Shown here in pieces: positions 6,260 through 14,907 of a DNA stretch of 64,000 nt. Where the stretch lies: assembly GCA_050260515.1 (NCBI GenBank), contig JBLNCI010000013.1, positions 62,001 through 126,000 on the forward strand, in the 5' to 3' direction. The first letter of the stretch is position 1, and the number at the start of each line of letters is the position of its first letter. The DNA is from DATJIG01 sp050260515. GTDB lineage: Bacteria > Pseudomonadota > Alphaproteobacteria > SMXQ01. A program made the position numbers and the translations under genes. The notes beneath the pieces are model-generated. The model was not told where the DNA came from and made no database searches. It saw only the letters and a program-made list of their open reading frames with translations.

Positions 6260-8305
6260 TCAGAATGCGGTTAGGAGCGTCGTGGTCGCGGCGATCAGCC
6301 CGAGCAGCACGGCGATCCACGCGCCCATCATGTGGCCGTACTCGCGGGCGTGCTGCGGACTCGACGCGCCGCCCGATTCGATGAAGCGCACCTCGCCTTC
6401 GAGTTGCGCGTACTCGCGCACCGCCGCGTTGAACTCGTTCTGGTCGCGCTGACGCTGATCGGCGCCGAGAATGAAGTCGCGCAGCCGCGACAGGTCGCCG
6501 CCCTCGATGACCCCCGGCAGCGCCGCCTCGAGCCGCTCGCGCGTGGCGCGGCGGTGGAAGCTTTCGATCACCGGTTTGACCGACGGGGCGATCCAGCGCG
6601 CGAGCCTCGGCAACGACCGCGGGCCCAGCTTCGATTGCAGCACCGAGATCAGTCCGATGGTTCCGAGGACGTGACTCGTGGTGCCCGCCGGCGCCGCCAG
6701 CAGCGTGTACACGTCGGACGGCATGGTGGCGAAGTGCGCGGCGACGAACGCGGCGATATGGCGGTCGATGGGGCTGCCCTGCGCCTGCTCCGAGGCGACG
6801 CGTTCGAGCGCCGGCAGGAGCTCGACGATGTCGGTCACCCGCTCGCTGAGCAGGATCGGACTCTGGCACGGAAACTGCGGATTGAGCTCGTACAGCGCCC
6901 GTTCGACACCCTGGCCGGGACGGTTGTCGCCGAGCGCGGTGGCGACGCGGCGGAACTTGGCGGTGAGCGCTTCGGCTTCGGTGTCGTCCTCCGCCATCGT
7001 CATCTCGATGGCGAACTCCGGCAGCTGCTGCGCGATCAGCTCGGTGAGGTCGCGCAGCCGCTCGGGCTCGGTGAGCGCCGCGGCCAACGCCGGGCCGACG
7101 CCGCCCGGAAACGCGGCGAACGATTTGTAGCGGATCGGCGCCTTGCGATCGAGCGCGACGCACAGCCGCGCGTTCAGACCCATCTCCATCCCGCCGGGAA
7201 CGCTGCGGCGTCCCGCAGCCCAGCGCCAGTCGAGCGCGCGGCCGACGGCGGTGAGATAGATCGGGTCCTGGATCGAGCGGGACAGCCAGTTGACCAGCTC
7301 TTCCTTCTTCTCGACCAGCGACGCCGCGCGCCACTTGGTCGCGAGCTGCGCGGCGAGCGGGCGGCACGCGTAGAAGCTCTGGCCGGCGAGCGAGATCGGG
7401 CGCAACGCGCGCTCGACCTTGCCGACGACGAACACGCGACCGCGTCGCTCGCGGATCCACCCCTGGATGTCGGGAACGCCCCAGCGCTGGTCGGGATCGT
7501 CCTGAAGCATGCCGCGCAGCAGGTCGCGGAACGGGCCGGTGATGGCTTCCGTGCCGAGCAGCGTCTGGAACGAGCCGGACGCGACGCGATGCCCCATCAG
7601 CTCGGCCTCGTTCATCAACGCCACCGGATTGCGGCCGAGGAACAGCGTGAGCAGCGTCACGGCGAGAGCGAACACATCGTCGCCCGGCGTGCCGTCGCCG
7701 CGCCCTGACGGGAGAGACATCGCCGATTCGATCGTCTCGAACACGGCCGGCTGTCCGGCACCGGCGGGACCGGTCACGAAATCGCCGAGCGCGCACTCGC
7801 GCGCGGCGCCGCCACGGCGGAAGATGTTGGACGGGCGGATGCCGCGATGGGTGATGCCGAGGAGCCCGAGGTTGGCGAGGCCTTCGGCGATCGGCGACAG
7901 CACTTTCTCGATGAGCTCGGGGAGCGGCATCGGCTTGACGGTCGCGGTGAGATCCGGCATCAGCGCCGCCTCGACCGGACGCTCGGTGACGATCGCGAGG
8001 CGGCGCCGGCCGTCGCTCCACCGCACTGGACCGAATTCGAGAACGTCGAAGAAGCCGCGAGACCGCGCGCCGATCAGGCGCGACAGCACCTCCTCGCGGC
8101 ACGGAGCGACGTCGGTGACGATGAGCGCGCACAGCCCTTCGCCGACGCCGAGCAGATCGCGCGTCGCGAACGCCTGCGCCCACGGCGTGGAGAATTCCGG
8201 CAGCGGCTGATCCGGCAGGATCTCGAGCCGCTCCTTGAGCACGATGCCGGTTTGCCGCGCCTCGACTGCGCGCGGCTGCTGGACAACCTTGACTTCGGTC
8301 GCCAT
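6260..8305 (-). CDS. Tail-anchored protein with degenerate Ser/Thr-kinase-like domain
   Basis: The 681-residue protein has a kinase-like N-terminal half. HRGIRPSN at 153-160 replaces the HRDxKxxN catalytic loop, with Asp changed to Gly. GDFVTG near 174-179 replaces DFG with DFV. A C-lobe resembling DVFALAVTLLTLFLGR and the DDPDQRWG motif follow. No glycine-rich loop or clear ATP-binding Lys is seen, so it is probably a pseudokinase. Residues 300-640 are helical and unrecognised. The last 21 residues are a transmembrane helix, giving a cytoplasmic tail-anchored topology. It is probably co-transcribed with the small membrane protein downstream. Function is unknown. Confidence 0.75.
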   Translation of the reverse strand: MATEVKVVQQPRAVEARQTGIVLKERLEILPDQPLPEFSTPWAQAFATRDLLGVGEGLCALIVTDVAPCREEVLSRLIGARSRGFFDVLEFGPVRWSDGRRRLAIVTERPVEAALMPDLTATVKPMPLPELIEKVLSPIAEGLANLGLLGITHRGIRPSNIFRRGGAARECALGDFVTGPAGAGQPAVFETIESAMSLPSGRGDGTPGDDVFALAVTLLTLFLGRNPVALMNEAELMGHRVASGSFQTLLGTEAITGPFRDLLRGMLQDDPDQRWGVPDIQGWIRERRGRVFVVGKVERALRPISLAGQSFYACRPLAAQLATKWRAASLVEKKEELVNWLSRSIQDPIYLTAVGRALDWRWAAGRRSVPGGMEMGLNARLCVALDRKAPIRYKSFAAFPGGVGPALAAALTEPERLRDLTELIAQQLPEFAIEMTMAEDDTEAEALTAKFRRVATALGDNRPGQGVERALYELNPQFPCQSPILLSERVTDIVELLPALERVASEQAQGSPIDRHIAAFVAAHFATMPSDVYTLLAAPAGTTSHVLGTIGLISVLQSKLGPRSLPRLARWIAPSVKPVIESFHRRATRERLEAALPGVIEGGDLSRLRDFILGADQRQRDQNEFNAAVREYAQLEGEVRFIESGGASSPQHAREYGHMMGAWIAVLLGLIAATTTLLTAF

Positions 8306-8393
8306 GCGAACACGCCTTTCCGTACACGAACCGCAATCTGCGAATCGTGCCCGGCAAAGGCAAACGGATGGTTAACAACTTGGAAATGATGCA

Positions 8394-8424
8394 GTGAAAG
8401 CGCCCGGGATTCCGGGACTTTCAC
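8394..8424 (-). terminator. Hairpin downstream of purA, possible terminator
   Basis: GTGAAAG pairs with CTTTCAC and an inner CCCGG with CCGGG, just past the purA stop. No T-run follows on the minus strand, so it may be a 3' stabilising hairpin rather than a true intrinsic terminator. Confidence 0.45.
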
Positions 8425-8431
8425 CAATTAT

Positions 8432-9724
8432 TCACCCTGCGAAGGGGTCGTGGACGAGAATCGTGTCGTCGCGCTCCGGACTCGTCGACAGCAGCGCCAC
8501 GGGCGCCTCGATCAATTCCTCGATGCGGCGAACGTACTTCACGGCGCGCGCCGGCAGATCGGCCCACGACCGCGCGCCCCGCGTGGTGTCGCTCCAGCCC
8601 GGGAACTCCTCGTACACCGGCTCGACGCCGGCCTGGACTTCGGGCGCGGACGGCAGATGGCTGAAGGTCTGCCCCTTGCAGCGGTAGCCCGTGCAGATCT
8701 TCAGCGTCTCGAAGCCGTCGAGCACGTCGAGCTTAGTGAGCGCGATGCCGGTGATGCCGCCGACCTTGAGCGCCTGTCGCACCATCACCGCGTCGAACCA
8801 GCCGCAGCGCCGCTTGCGGCCGGTCACGGTGCCGAACTCGTGGCCGCGCTCGCCGATGCGCTCCCCGATCGCGTCCTTGAGCTCGGTCGGGAATGGCCCC
8901 GCGCCGACGCGCGTGGTGTAGGCCTTGGTGATGCCGAGCACGTAATTGATACCGCTGATCCCGAAGCCCGAGCCCGCTGCCGCCTGACCGGCGACGGTGT
9001 TCGACGACGTGACGTACGGATACGTGCCGTGGTCGATGTCGAGCATCGCGCCCTGGGCGCCCTCGAACAGGATGCGCTTGCCGGCGCGGCGCGCGTCGTC
9101 GAGACGCCGCCAAACCGCGTCGGCGTAGGGCAATATCCTGGGCGCGACGTCCTTGAGCGCGGCGAGCAGCTCGTTGCGGTCGATCTCCGCGGCGCCAAGC
9201 CCGCGCATCAGCGCATTGTGATGCACGAGGAGCTGGTCGACCTTGTCTCCGAGCGTCGCGAGATCGGCAAGGTCGCAGACGCGGATCGCACGCCGCGCCA
9301 CCTTGTCCTCGTACGCGGGACCGATGCCACGGCCGGTGGTGCCGATCGCCGCGCGTCCCCTCGCCTCCTCGCGCACCTTGTCGAGGCGCGGGTGCAGCGG
9401 AAGGATCAGCGCCGCGTTCTCGGCGACGACGAGGGTCTCCGGGCTGACGTCGACGCCGAGCTTCCGGATCGCGTCGATCTCCGCGAGCAGCGCCCAGGGA
9501 TCGACGACGACGCCGTTGCCGATGATCGACAGCTTGCCCGGACGGACCACCCCCGATGGCAGCAGGCTCAGCTTGTAGGTGACGTTCTGGATGACGAGGG
9601 TGTGGCCGGCGTTGTGGCCGCCCTGGAACCGCACGACGACGTCGGCGCGGCTCGACAGCCAGTCGACGATCTTGCCTTTTCCTTCGTCACCCCACTGGGC
9701 GCCGACGACGGCGACGTTGGCCAT
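8432..9724 (-). CDS. purA: Adenylosuccinate synthetase
   Basis: This 430-residue enzyme joins IMP and aspartate using GTP, the first committed step from IMP to AMP in the cytoplasm. The N-terminus carries the P-loop-like GDEGKGK motif and the NNAGHT-like segment HNAGHT. Length matches the bacterial family exactly. It follows hisZ by 32 bases in the same direction; HisZ-PurA linkage is common in alphaproteobacteria and connects histidine and purine metabolism. No unusual residues were noticed. Confidence 0.97.
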   Translation of the reverse strand: MANVAVVGAQWGDEGKGKIVDWLSSRADVVVRFQGGHNAGHTLVIQNVTYKLSLLPSGVVRPGKLSIIGNGVVVDPWALLAEIDAIRKLGVDVSPETLVVAENAALILPLHPRLDKVREEARGRAAIGTTGRGIGPAYEDKVARRAIRVCDLADLATLGDKVDQLLVHHNALMRGLGAAEIDRNELLAALKDVAPRILPYADAVWRRLDDARRAGKRILFEGAQGAMLDIDHGTYPYVTSSNTVAGQAAAGSGFGISGINYVLGITKAYTTRVGAGPFPTELKDAIGERIGERGHEFGTVTGRKRRCGWFDAVMVRQALKVGGITGIALTKLDVLDGFETLKICTGYRCKGQTFSHLPSAPEVQAGVEPVYEEFPGWSDTTRGARSWADLPARAVKYVRRIEELIEAPVALLSTSPERDDTILVHDPFAG

Positions 9725-9756
9725 GATGTCCTCTCACAGAAGCTTTCGGGCGGCTT

Positions 9757-10920
9757 TCAGGCGATGGCGCGGGCGCGCCCTTCCACGAAGACGTGCGCGC
9801 AGCCGAGGCGCTTGGCCTCGGCCGCGGCGTCGGCGGCGCGATCGACCCCCGCGACGGTGGTCCAGCCCTCGGAACGGAGCCGTGCCGCGTCGGCCGGCGA
9901 CACGCCCAACGGCACGTAGATGCGCTTCGGCGGGGGCACCGCGGCGCAGGCGCGCAGCACCGTGTCCATGAAAAGCGTGAACCCCGTCGACGGCTCGCCC
10001 TTGCCGTTGCCGCCGGCGCGGTAGCGGCCGCCGCGGCCGAGCTCGTCGCGCGAGCGGCGCGAGAAGATCGAGAAGCTGATGCCGGTGTGATACTCGAAGC
10101 CGCGATTTTCGACGGGATCGATGGTGAGAGCGACCGACGGCGCGGCCTCGCGCACGCGCGCGACGACATCCTCGAGCCCGCGCACCGCCTCGCGGGCGGC
10201 TTCGGGCAGGTCGAGCTTGCGCAACGCCGTGAGCGCCGGGTCGGCGGGACCGGCCGCCGCCAGCATCGCCCCGAGCACGCCCGCGGCGCGACCGCCGAGC
10301 GACTTCACCGCTGCGGCGTCCTTGCGATCGAGCGCGGCGCGGACCTTGCCAAGCGCGGCCGCATCCAGCCCCGCGGCCGAGGCCACGGCGGGGACGAGCG
10401 GCGGCAGATTGAGATCCACCGAGACGTCGGCGACTCCGATGGCGGCGAGCGACTCAGCCGCGAGGGCGACAATCTCGGCATCGGCGACCGGCGAGTCCGT
10501 GCCGATCAGCTCGCAGCCCATCTGGCCGACCTGACGTTCGGGCCGGAGCTGGCTGCCGGCCACCTGCAGGACCTGGCCCGCGTAGCAGAGGCGCAGCGGA
10601 CGCGGCTCGTGCATCAGCCGCGTCGTCGCGATACGCGCGATCTGCAGCGTCATGTCGGGACGCACCGCGAGCATGCGGTGCGACATCGGATCCATCAGGC
10701 GGAAGGTGCGCGCGGTCATCGACGCGCCGTCGCCGGCAAGGAGCGTGTCCTCGTACTCGACCAGCGGCGGCTTGACCTGCTCGTAGCCGGAGGCGCGGAC
10801 CCGCGCCATCAGCTTGCCGACGATGTCCGCCTCGAATGCGGCGTCCGGCGGCAGGATATCGTTGAACCCGGGCGGCAGCAGCGCGCGGGCGCCGTCCTCG
10901 TTCATCCCCTCAGCCCCCAT
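9757..10920 (-). CDS. hisZ: ATP phosphoribosyltransferase regulatory subunit
   Basis: HisZ is a catalytically inactive paralogue of histidyl-tRNA synthetase. It binds the short form of HisG and makes it sensitive to histidine, controlling the first step of histidine synthesis. The 387-residue product shows PPGFNDILPPDA at the N-terminus and the class II synthetase-like motif 2 region (RPDMTLQIARIA). ATG 10920 has GAAGGG six bases upstream and is preferred to ATG 10905. The presence of hisZ implies a short-form HisG elsewhere; no hisG is in the window. Confidence in the family is high, in the start moderate. Confidence 0.92.
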   Translation of the reverse strand: MGAEGMNEDGARALLPPGFNDILPPDAAFEADIVGKLMARVRASGYEQVKPPLVEYEDTLLAGDGASMTARTFRLMDPMSHRMLAVRPDMTLQIARIATTRLMHEPRPLRLCYAGQVLQVAGSQLRPERQVGQMGCELIGTDSPVADAEIVALAAESLAAIGVADVSVDLNLPPLVPAVASAAGLDAAALGKVRAALDRKDAAAVKSLGGRAAGVLGAMLAAAGPADPALTALRKLDLPEAAREAVRGLEDVVARVREAAPSVALTIDPVENRGFEYHTGISFSIFSRRSRDELGRGGRYRAGGNGKGEPSTGFTLFMDTVLRACAAVPPPKRIYVPLGVSPADAARLRSEGWTTVAGVDRAADAAAEAKRLGCAHVFVEGRARAIA

Positions 10921-11076
10921 GGCAGGCCCTTCGGTCCGCACCCGTCTGCGATCGCCCGCACGTCCGCTTGTCCCCTGAATCCGCCCGGCCGGAGCGGCCG
11001 GGCGGCGCCAGTTTAGAACAAACACCCTAGAACACTAGCCAGAACACTCGCCGGAAACGGGGTCCGGCAATGCGCC

Positions 11077-12660
11077 TCAGGCCTGGAACACCAGCGCCTT
11101 GGCCTGCACGACGTTGGGGATCGCCTTGACCTTGGCGACAATGCCGTCGTCGAGCTTGCCGTCGACATTGACCAGGCACACGGCGTCGCCACCGGCGCCG
11201 GTGCGGCCGAGGTGGAACGTCGCGATGTTCACCGAGTGCTCGGCGAGCGTGCGGCCGAGGTTGCCGATGAAGCCCGGCTTGTCCTTGTTCTTCACGAACA
11301 GGACCGCGGGCCCGAGCTCGGCCTCGACCGAGATGCCGTCGACGGCGACGACGCGCGGCTTGTCGCCGCCGAACAGCGTGCCGGCGACCGACAGCTTGCC
11401 CTTCTCGGTCTCGATCGAGACGCGGATCTGGGTCTGGTAGTCCGAGGCGCGCTCATGCTTCGACTCGGTCACCTCGATGTTGCGCTCGCGGGCGATCACC
11501 GGGGCGTTGACCATGTTGACGGTGTCGAGCGTCGGCGACAGCAGCCCCATCAACACGATGGCGGTCAGCGGCCGCGTATTGAGCTCGGCGACATGACCGT
11601 CGTAGTCGATGGTGATGCTCTTGAGCGCCGAATCGGTGAGCCGGCCGGCGAAGCCGCCGAGCTGCTCGGCGAGCTTCATGTAGGGCCGCAGGCGCGGCGC
11701 GTCCTCCGCCGAGACCGACGGCATGTTGATCGCGTTCACGACGGCGCCCGTGAGCAGATAATCGGAGATCTGCTCGGCGACCTGCAGCGCGACGTTCTCT
11801 TGCGCCTCGAGCGTGGACGCGCCGAGGTGGGGCGTGCACACCACCTGCTCCATGCCGAAAAACACCGATTCCTTGGCCGGCTCGACGCGGAACACGTCGA
11901 GGCCGAGGCCCTTGATGTGGCCGGAGTCCAGCGCCGCCTTGACGTCGTCCTCGACGATCAGCTCGCCGCGGGCGCAGTTGATGAGGCGCACGCCCTTCTT
12001 CATCTTCGCGATCGCCTTGGCGTCGATCATGTTGCGCGTGGAATCCGTGAGCGGCACGTGCAGCGTGATGAAGTCGGCGCGGCGGTAGACCTCGTCGAGC
12101 TCGACCTTCTCCACGCCGAGATCGCGGGCGCGCTCCGGCGACAGGAACGGATCGTAGGCGACGACCTTCATCTTCAGGCCGAGCGCGCGGTCGGCGACGA
12201 TCGAGCCGATGTTGCCGCAGCCGATGACGCCGAGCGTCTTGCCGCTGATCTCGACGCCCATGAAGCGGTTCTTCTCCCACTTCCCGGCCTGCGTCGAGGC
12301 GTTGGCCGCCGGCAGGTCGCGGGCGAGCGCGAACAGCATGGCGATGGCGTGCTCGGCGGTGGTGATGGAGTTGCCGAACGGCGTGTTCATGACGATGACG
12401 CCGCGCGCCGTCGCCTTGGGAACGTCGATGTTGTCGACGCCGATGCCGGCGCGTCCCACGACCTTGAGCTTCTTCGCCGCGGCGAGGACCTTCTCGGTCA
12501 CCTTGGTCGCGGAGCGGACGGCGAGACCGTCGTACTCGCCGATGATGTTCAGCAACTCATCGGCCTTGGTGCCCGGCTTGTAATCGACCTCGATGCCGCG
12601 ATCCTTGAAGATGGCGACGGCTTGCGGGCTGAGATCGTCGGAAATCAGAACCTTCGGCAT
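11077..12660 (-). CDS. serA: D-3-phosphoglycerate dehydrogenase
   Basis: SerA oxidises 3-phosphoglycerate to 3-phosphohydroxypyruvate with NAD, opening serine synthesis. The 527-residue length is the long form: a catalytic domain, an NAD-binding Rossmann domain (GVIGCGNIGS near 147), an intervening substrate-binding domain and a C-terminal ACT domain (about 450-527) for feedback by serine. It lies about 100 bases downstream of serC in the same direction, so the two serine-pathway enzymes are likely co-expressed and both under the leader RNA ahead of serC. Confidence 0.96.
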   Translation of the reverse strand: MPKVLISDDLSPQAVAIFKDRGIEVDYKPGTKADELLNIIGEYDGLAVRSATKVTEKVLAAAKKLKVVGRAGIGVDNIDVPKATARGVIVMNTPFGNSITTAEHAIAMLFALARDLPAANASTQAGKWEKNRFMGVEISGKTLGVIGCGNIGSIVADRALGLKMKVVAYDPFLSPERARDLGVEKVELDEVYRRADFITLHVPLTDSTRNMIDAKAIAKMKKGVRLINCARGELIVEDDVKAALDSGHIKGLGLDVFRVEPAKESVFFGMEQVVCTPHLGASTLEAQENVALQVAEQISDYLLTGAVVNAINMPSVSAEDAPRLRPYMKLAEQLGGFAGRLTDSALKSITIDYDGHVAELNTRPLTAIVLMGLLSPTLDTVNMVNAPVIARERNIEVTESKHERASDYQTQIRVSIETEKGKLSVAGTLFGGDKPRVVAVDGISVEAELGPAVLFVKNKDKPGFIGNLGRTLAEHSVNIATFHLGRTGAGGDAVCLVNVDGKLDDGIVAKVKAIPNVVQAKALVFQA

Positions 12661-12759
12661 GGCAAAAGCAATCCTTCTCCAGAAGGGAATGGGGTCCGCG
12701 AAAGCGGGAACGGAACGCTGATCGGGAATACGCTGGGAAAAAGCGAGCGAAGCGGCCGA

Positions 12760-13908
12760 TCAGGCCGCTTCCGCCTGCGCGTAGGCCCACTCGAGCCAGG
12801 GGAACAGCGCCTCGAGGTCGCTCTTCTCCACGGTGGCTCCGGCCCAGATACGCATGCCCGGGGGCGCGTCGCGGTACGCGTCGATGTCGAAGGCGACCTT
12901 CTCGTGCTCGAGCGCGGCGACGATGGACTTCGGCACTTTCGCCTGGTCCTCCGGCGAGAGCTTCGCGACCCACGGCGCGACGATCTTCAGGCACACCGAG
13001 GTGCACGAGCGGATCGCCGGGTCCTCGGCGAGGAACGCGACCCAGTCGTTCTTGGCGACCCAGTCGGCGATCGTCTTGAGGTTACCCTCGGAGCGCTTGA
13101 TGAGCGCCGGCAGTCCGCCGATGCTCTCGGCCCAGTGCAGCGCGGCGAGATGGTCCTCGACGCACAGCATCGACGGCGTGTTGATGGTGTCGCCCTTGAA
13201 GATGCCTTCGAGGATCTTCCCGCCCGAGGCCATCTTGAAGATCTTCGGCATCGGCCACGGCGGCGTGTAGGTGGTGAGCCGCTCGGCGGCGCGCGGGCTC
13301 AGCGCCAGCATGCCGTGCTGTCCTTCGCCGCCCAGCACCTTCTGCCAGGACCACGTGACGACGTCGAGCTTGTCCCACGGGATGTCCATCGCAAACACCG
13401 CCGAGGTGGCGTCGCACAGCATCAGGCCCTTGCGGTCGGATTTGATCCAGTCGCCGTTCGGGACGCGGACGCCCGAGGTGGTGCCGTTCCAGGTGAAGAC
13501 CACGTCGTGATCGCAGTCGACCTGCTTGAGATCGGGAAGCTTGCCGTAGTCCGCCTTGAAGGTGCGGACATCCTTGAGCTTGAGCTCCTTGGTGACGTCG
13601 TTGACCCACCCGGAGCCGAAGCTCTCCCAGGCGAGGACGTCGACCGGACGAGGCCCGAGCAGCGACCACATCGCCATCTCGAAGGCGCCAGTGTCGGAGG
13701 CGGGAACGATGCCGAGCCGCCAGTCCTTCGGGATCCCGAGGATCTTGCGGCTCATGTCGATGACGGCCGCGAGCTTCGCCTTACCGTCCTTGGAACGGTG
13801 GGAACGCCCGACGGGCGTGTCCTTGAGGTGCTCTACGGTCCAACCGGGGAATTTGGCGCAAGGGCCGGAGGAAAAGGTGGCGTTGCGCGGCCGAGTGTTC
13901 GGCATCAT
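12760..13908 (-). CDS. serC: Phosphoserine aminotransferase
   Basis: SerC transaminates 3-phosphohydroxypyruvate to phosphoserine with glutamate, and also serves pyridoxal phosphate synthesis. The 382-residue product is of the alphaproteobacterial type beginning PNTRPRNATFSSGPCAK. The pyridoxal-phosphate lysine is in WSWQKVLGGEG. ATG 13908 is chosen because AAGGAA lies 7-8 bases ahead; a second ATG follows at once. The ribosome site sits in the loop of a hairpin, suggesting control by the upstream leader. Together with serA it forms a serine operon; the third enzyme, SerB, is not in the window. Confidence 0.95.
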   Translation of the reverse strand: MMPNTRPRNATFSSGPCAKFPGWTVEHLKDTPVGRSHRSKDGKAKLAAVIDMSRKILGIPKDWRLGIVPASDTGAFEMAMWSLLGPRPVDVLAWESFGSGWVNDVTKELKLKDVRTFKADYGKLPDLKQVDCDHDVVFTWNGTTSGVRVPNGDWIKSDRKGLMLCDATSAVFAMDIPWDKLDVVTWSWQKVLGGEGQHGMLALSPRAAERLTTYTPPWPMPKIFKMASGGKILEGIFKGDTINTPSMLCVEDHLAALHWAESIGGLPALIKRSEGNLKTIADWVAKNDWVAFLAEDPAIRSCTSVCLKIVAPWVAKLSPEDQAKVPKSIVAALEHEKVAFDIDAYRDAPPGMRIWAGATVEKSDLEALFPWLEWAYAQAEAA

Positions 13909-13975
13909 GGCGCTATTCCTTCCAGAATAGTTGCGCCCCGTTGGGGGGGCGTGTCCCGCGGCGGAGTATAGGGGC
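13906..13975 (-). promoter_or_regulatory. Candidate serC leader RNA with two exclusive hairpins
   Basis: On the minus strand CGCCCC pairs with GGGGCG around a short loop. The GGCG of that stem can instead pair with CGCC just before the start codon, extended by CTATTC with GAATAG. The second hairpin encloses the AAGGAA ribosome site and the first frees it. A serC leader motif has been described upstream of serC in alphaproteobacteria; position and gene fit it. I infer identity from context and folding, not from a model search. Its ligand is not known to me. Confidence 0.5.
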
Positions 13976-14074
13976 GACGCTTTCGCGGTCAACAGAAAGC
14001 CGACGCGCGGCAGCCATGCGCGATCACATTCGCGTTCACGCCGGTTCAGGTTTCGTTAGGAAATGCCGCGCGGA

Positions 14075-14902
14075 TCAGCGCGGGACGGGGAAACTGCGGA
14101 CGGTGTGGCCGTGCCAGAGCGGGCCGTGACCTTCGCCGAAGCCGGGAGCCGCGGCGATCGCCGCCTGTACGTAGGCGCGGGCGCGGGCGACGGCATCCGG
14201 TACGGAGAGGCCCTGAGCGAGGCCGGTGGCGATGGCGGACGCCAGCGTGCATCCGGTGCCATGGGTCGAGGTGGTGTCGATGCGCGGCGAGCGATAGACG
14301 CGCAAGCCCGCCTGCGACGCGAGCACGTCGACGACCTCGGGACCTTCGAGATGCCCGCCCTTGAGCAGCACCCACTCGCAGCCGAGCGTCAGCAGCATCG
14401 TCGCCGCCTGCGCCATTTTCTGCTCGTCATTGATGGTGAGCCCGGTCAGCACCTCGGCCTCGGGAACGTTCGGCGTGATGACGTCGGCGAGAAAGATGAG
14501 CCGGCTCTTCAGGACGTCGACCGCGTCGGGCTCGAGGAGCTGTGCCCCACCCTTCGCCACCATCACCGGATCGACGACCAGCGGCACGGGCTCGGCCCAC
14601 GTCTCGATGACATTGCACACGCTGTCGATGATCGCCGCCGTCGGCAGCATCCCGGTCTTGATCGCGTCGGCACCGATGTCGTCGAGCACCAGCTCCATCT
14701 GCTGGATGACGAATGCGGGCGGGACCACCTGCACCGCATCGACCCCGAGGGTGTTCTGCGCCGTGAGCGCGGTGATCGCGGTGGCGGCGTAGCCGCCGAG
14801 CGCGGTCACCGTCTTGATGTCGGCCTGAATTCCGGCGCCACCTCCGGAATCCGATCCGGCGACGACGAGCACGCGGCCGCGATGCGGCGAGGAGACGTTC
14901 AT
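14075..14902 (-). CDS. thiD: Hydroxymethylpyrimidine / phosphomethylpyrimidine kinase
   Basis: ThiD phosphorylates 4-amino-5-hydroxymethyl-2-methylpyrimidine twice for thiamine synthesis. The 275-residue product starts at ATG 14902 and shows the ribokinase-family motifs: AGSDSGGGAGIQAD near the N-terminus and the anion-hole segment THGTGCTLASA near residue 210. Length is normal. It starts 5 bases after the glmM stop and is probably in that transcript. A thiE gene is found separately at 35351. No thiamine-pyrophosphate riboswitch was recognised near either gene. Confidence 0.95.
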   Translation of the reverse strand: MNVSSPHRGRVLVVAGSDSGGGAGIQADIKTVTALGGYAATAITALTAQNTLGVDAVQVVPPAFVIQQMELVLDDIGADAIKTGMLPTAAIIDSVCNVIETWAEPVPLVVDPVMVAKGGAQLLEPDAVDVLKSRLIFLADVITPNVPEAEVLTGLTINDEQKMAQAATMLLTLGCEWVLLKGGHLEGPEVVDVLASQAGLRVYRSPRIDTTSTHGTGCTLASAIATGLAQGLSVPDAVARARAYVQAAIAAAPGFGEGHGPLWHGHTVRSFPVPR

Positions 14903-14907
14903 GGGGA

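Noticed and set aside
5658..8378. A 906-residue reading frame on the minus strand covering the kinase-like gene
   Set aside because: It is a third-frame shadow of the kinase-like and small membrane protein genes, with Arg/Pro-rich composition and no domain.
10983..11007. Terminator between hisZ and serA
   Set aside because: The GC-rich hairpin lacks a T-run in either direction, so I list it only as a structural palindrome without a call.
11212..13971. A 919-residue plus-strand frame opposite serA and serC
   Set aside because: High-GC antisense shadow; composition is Arg/Asp/His/Val rich, without signal or family motifs, and serA/serC motifs lie on the other strand.
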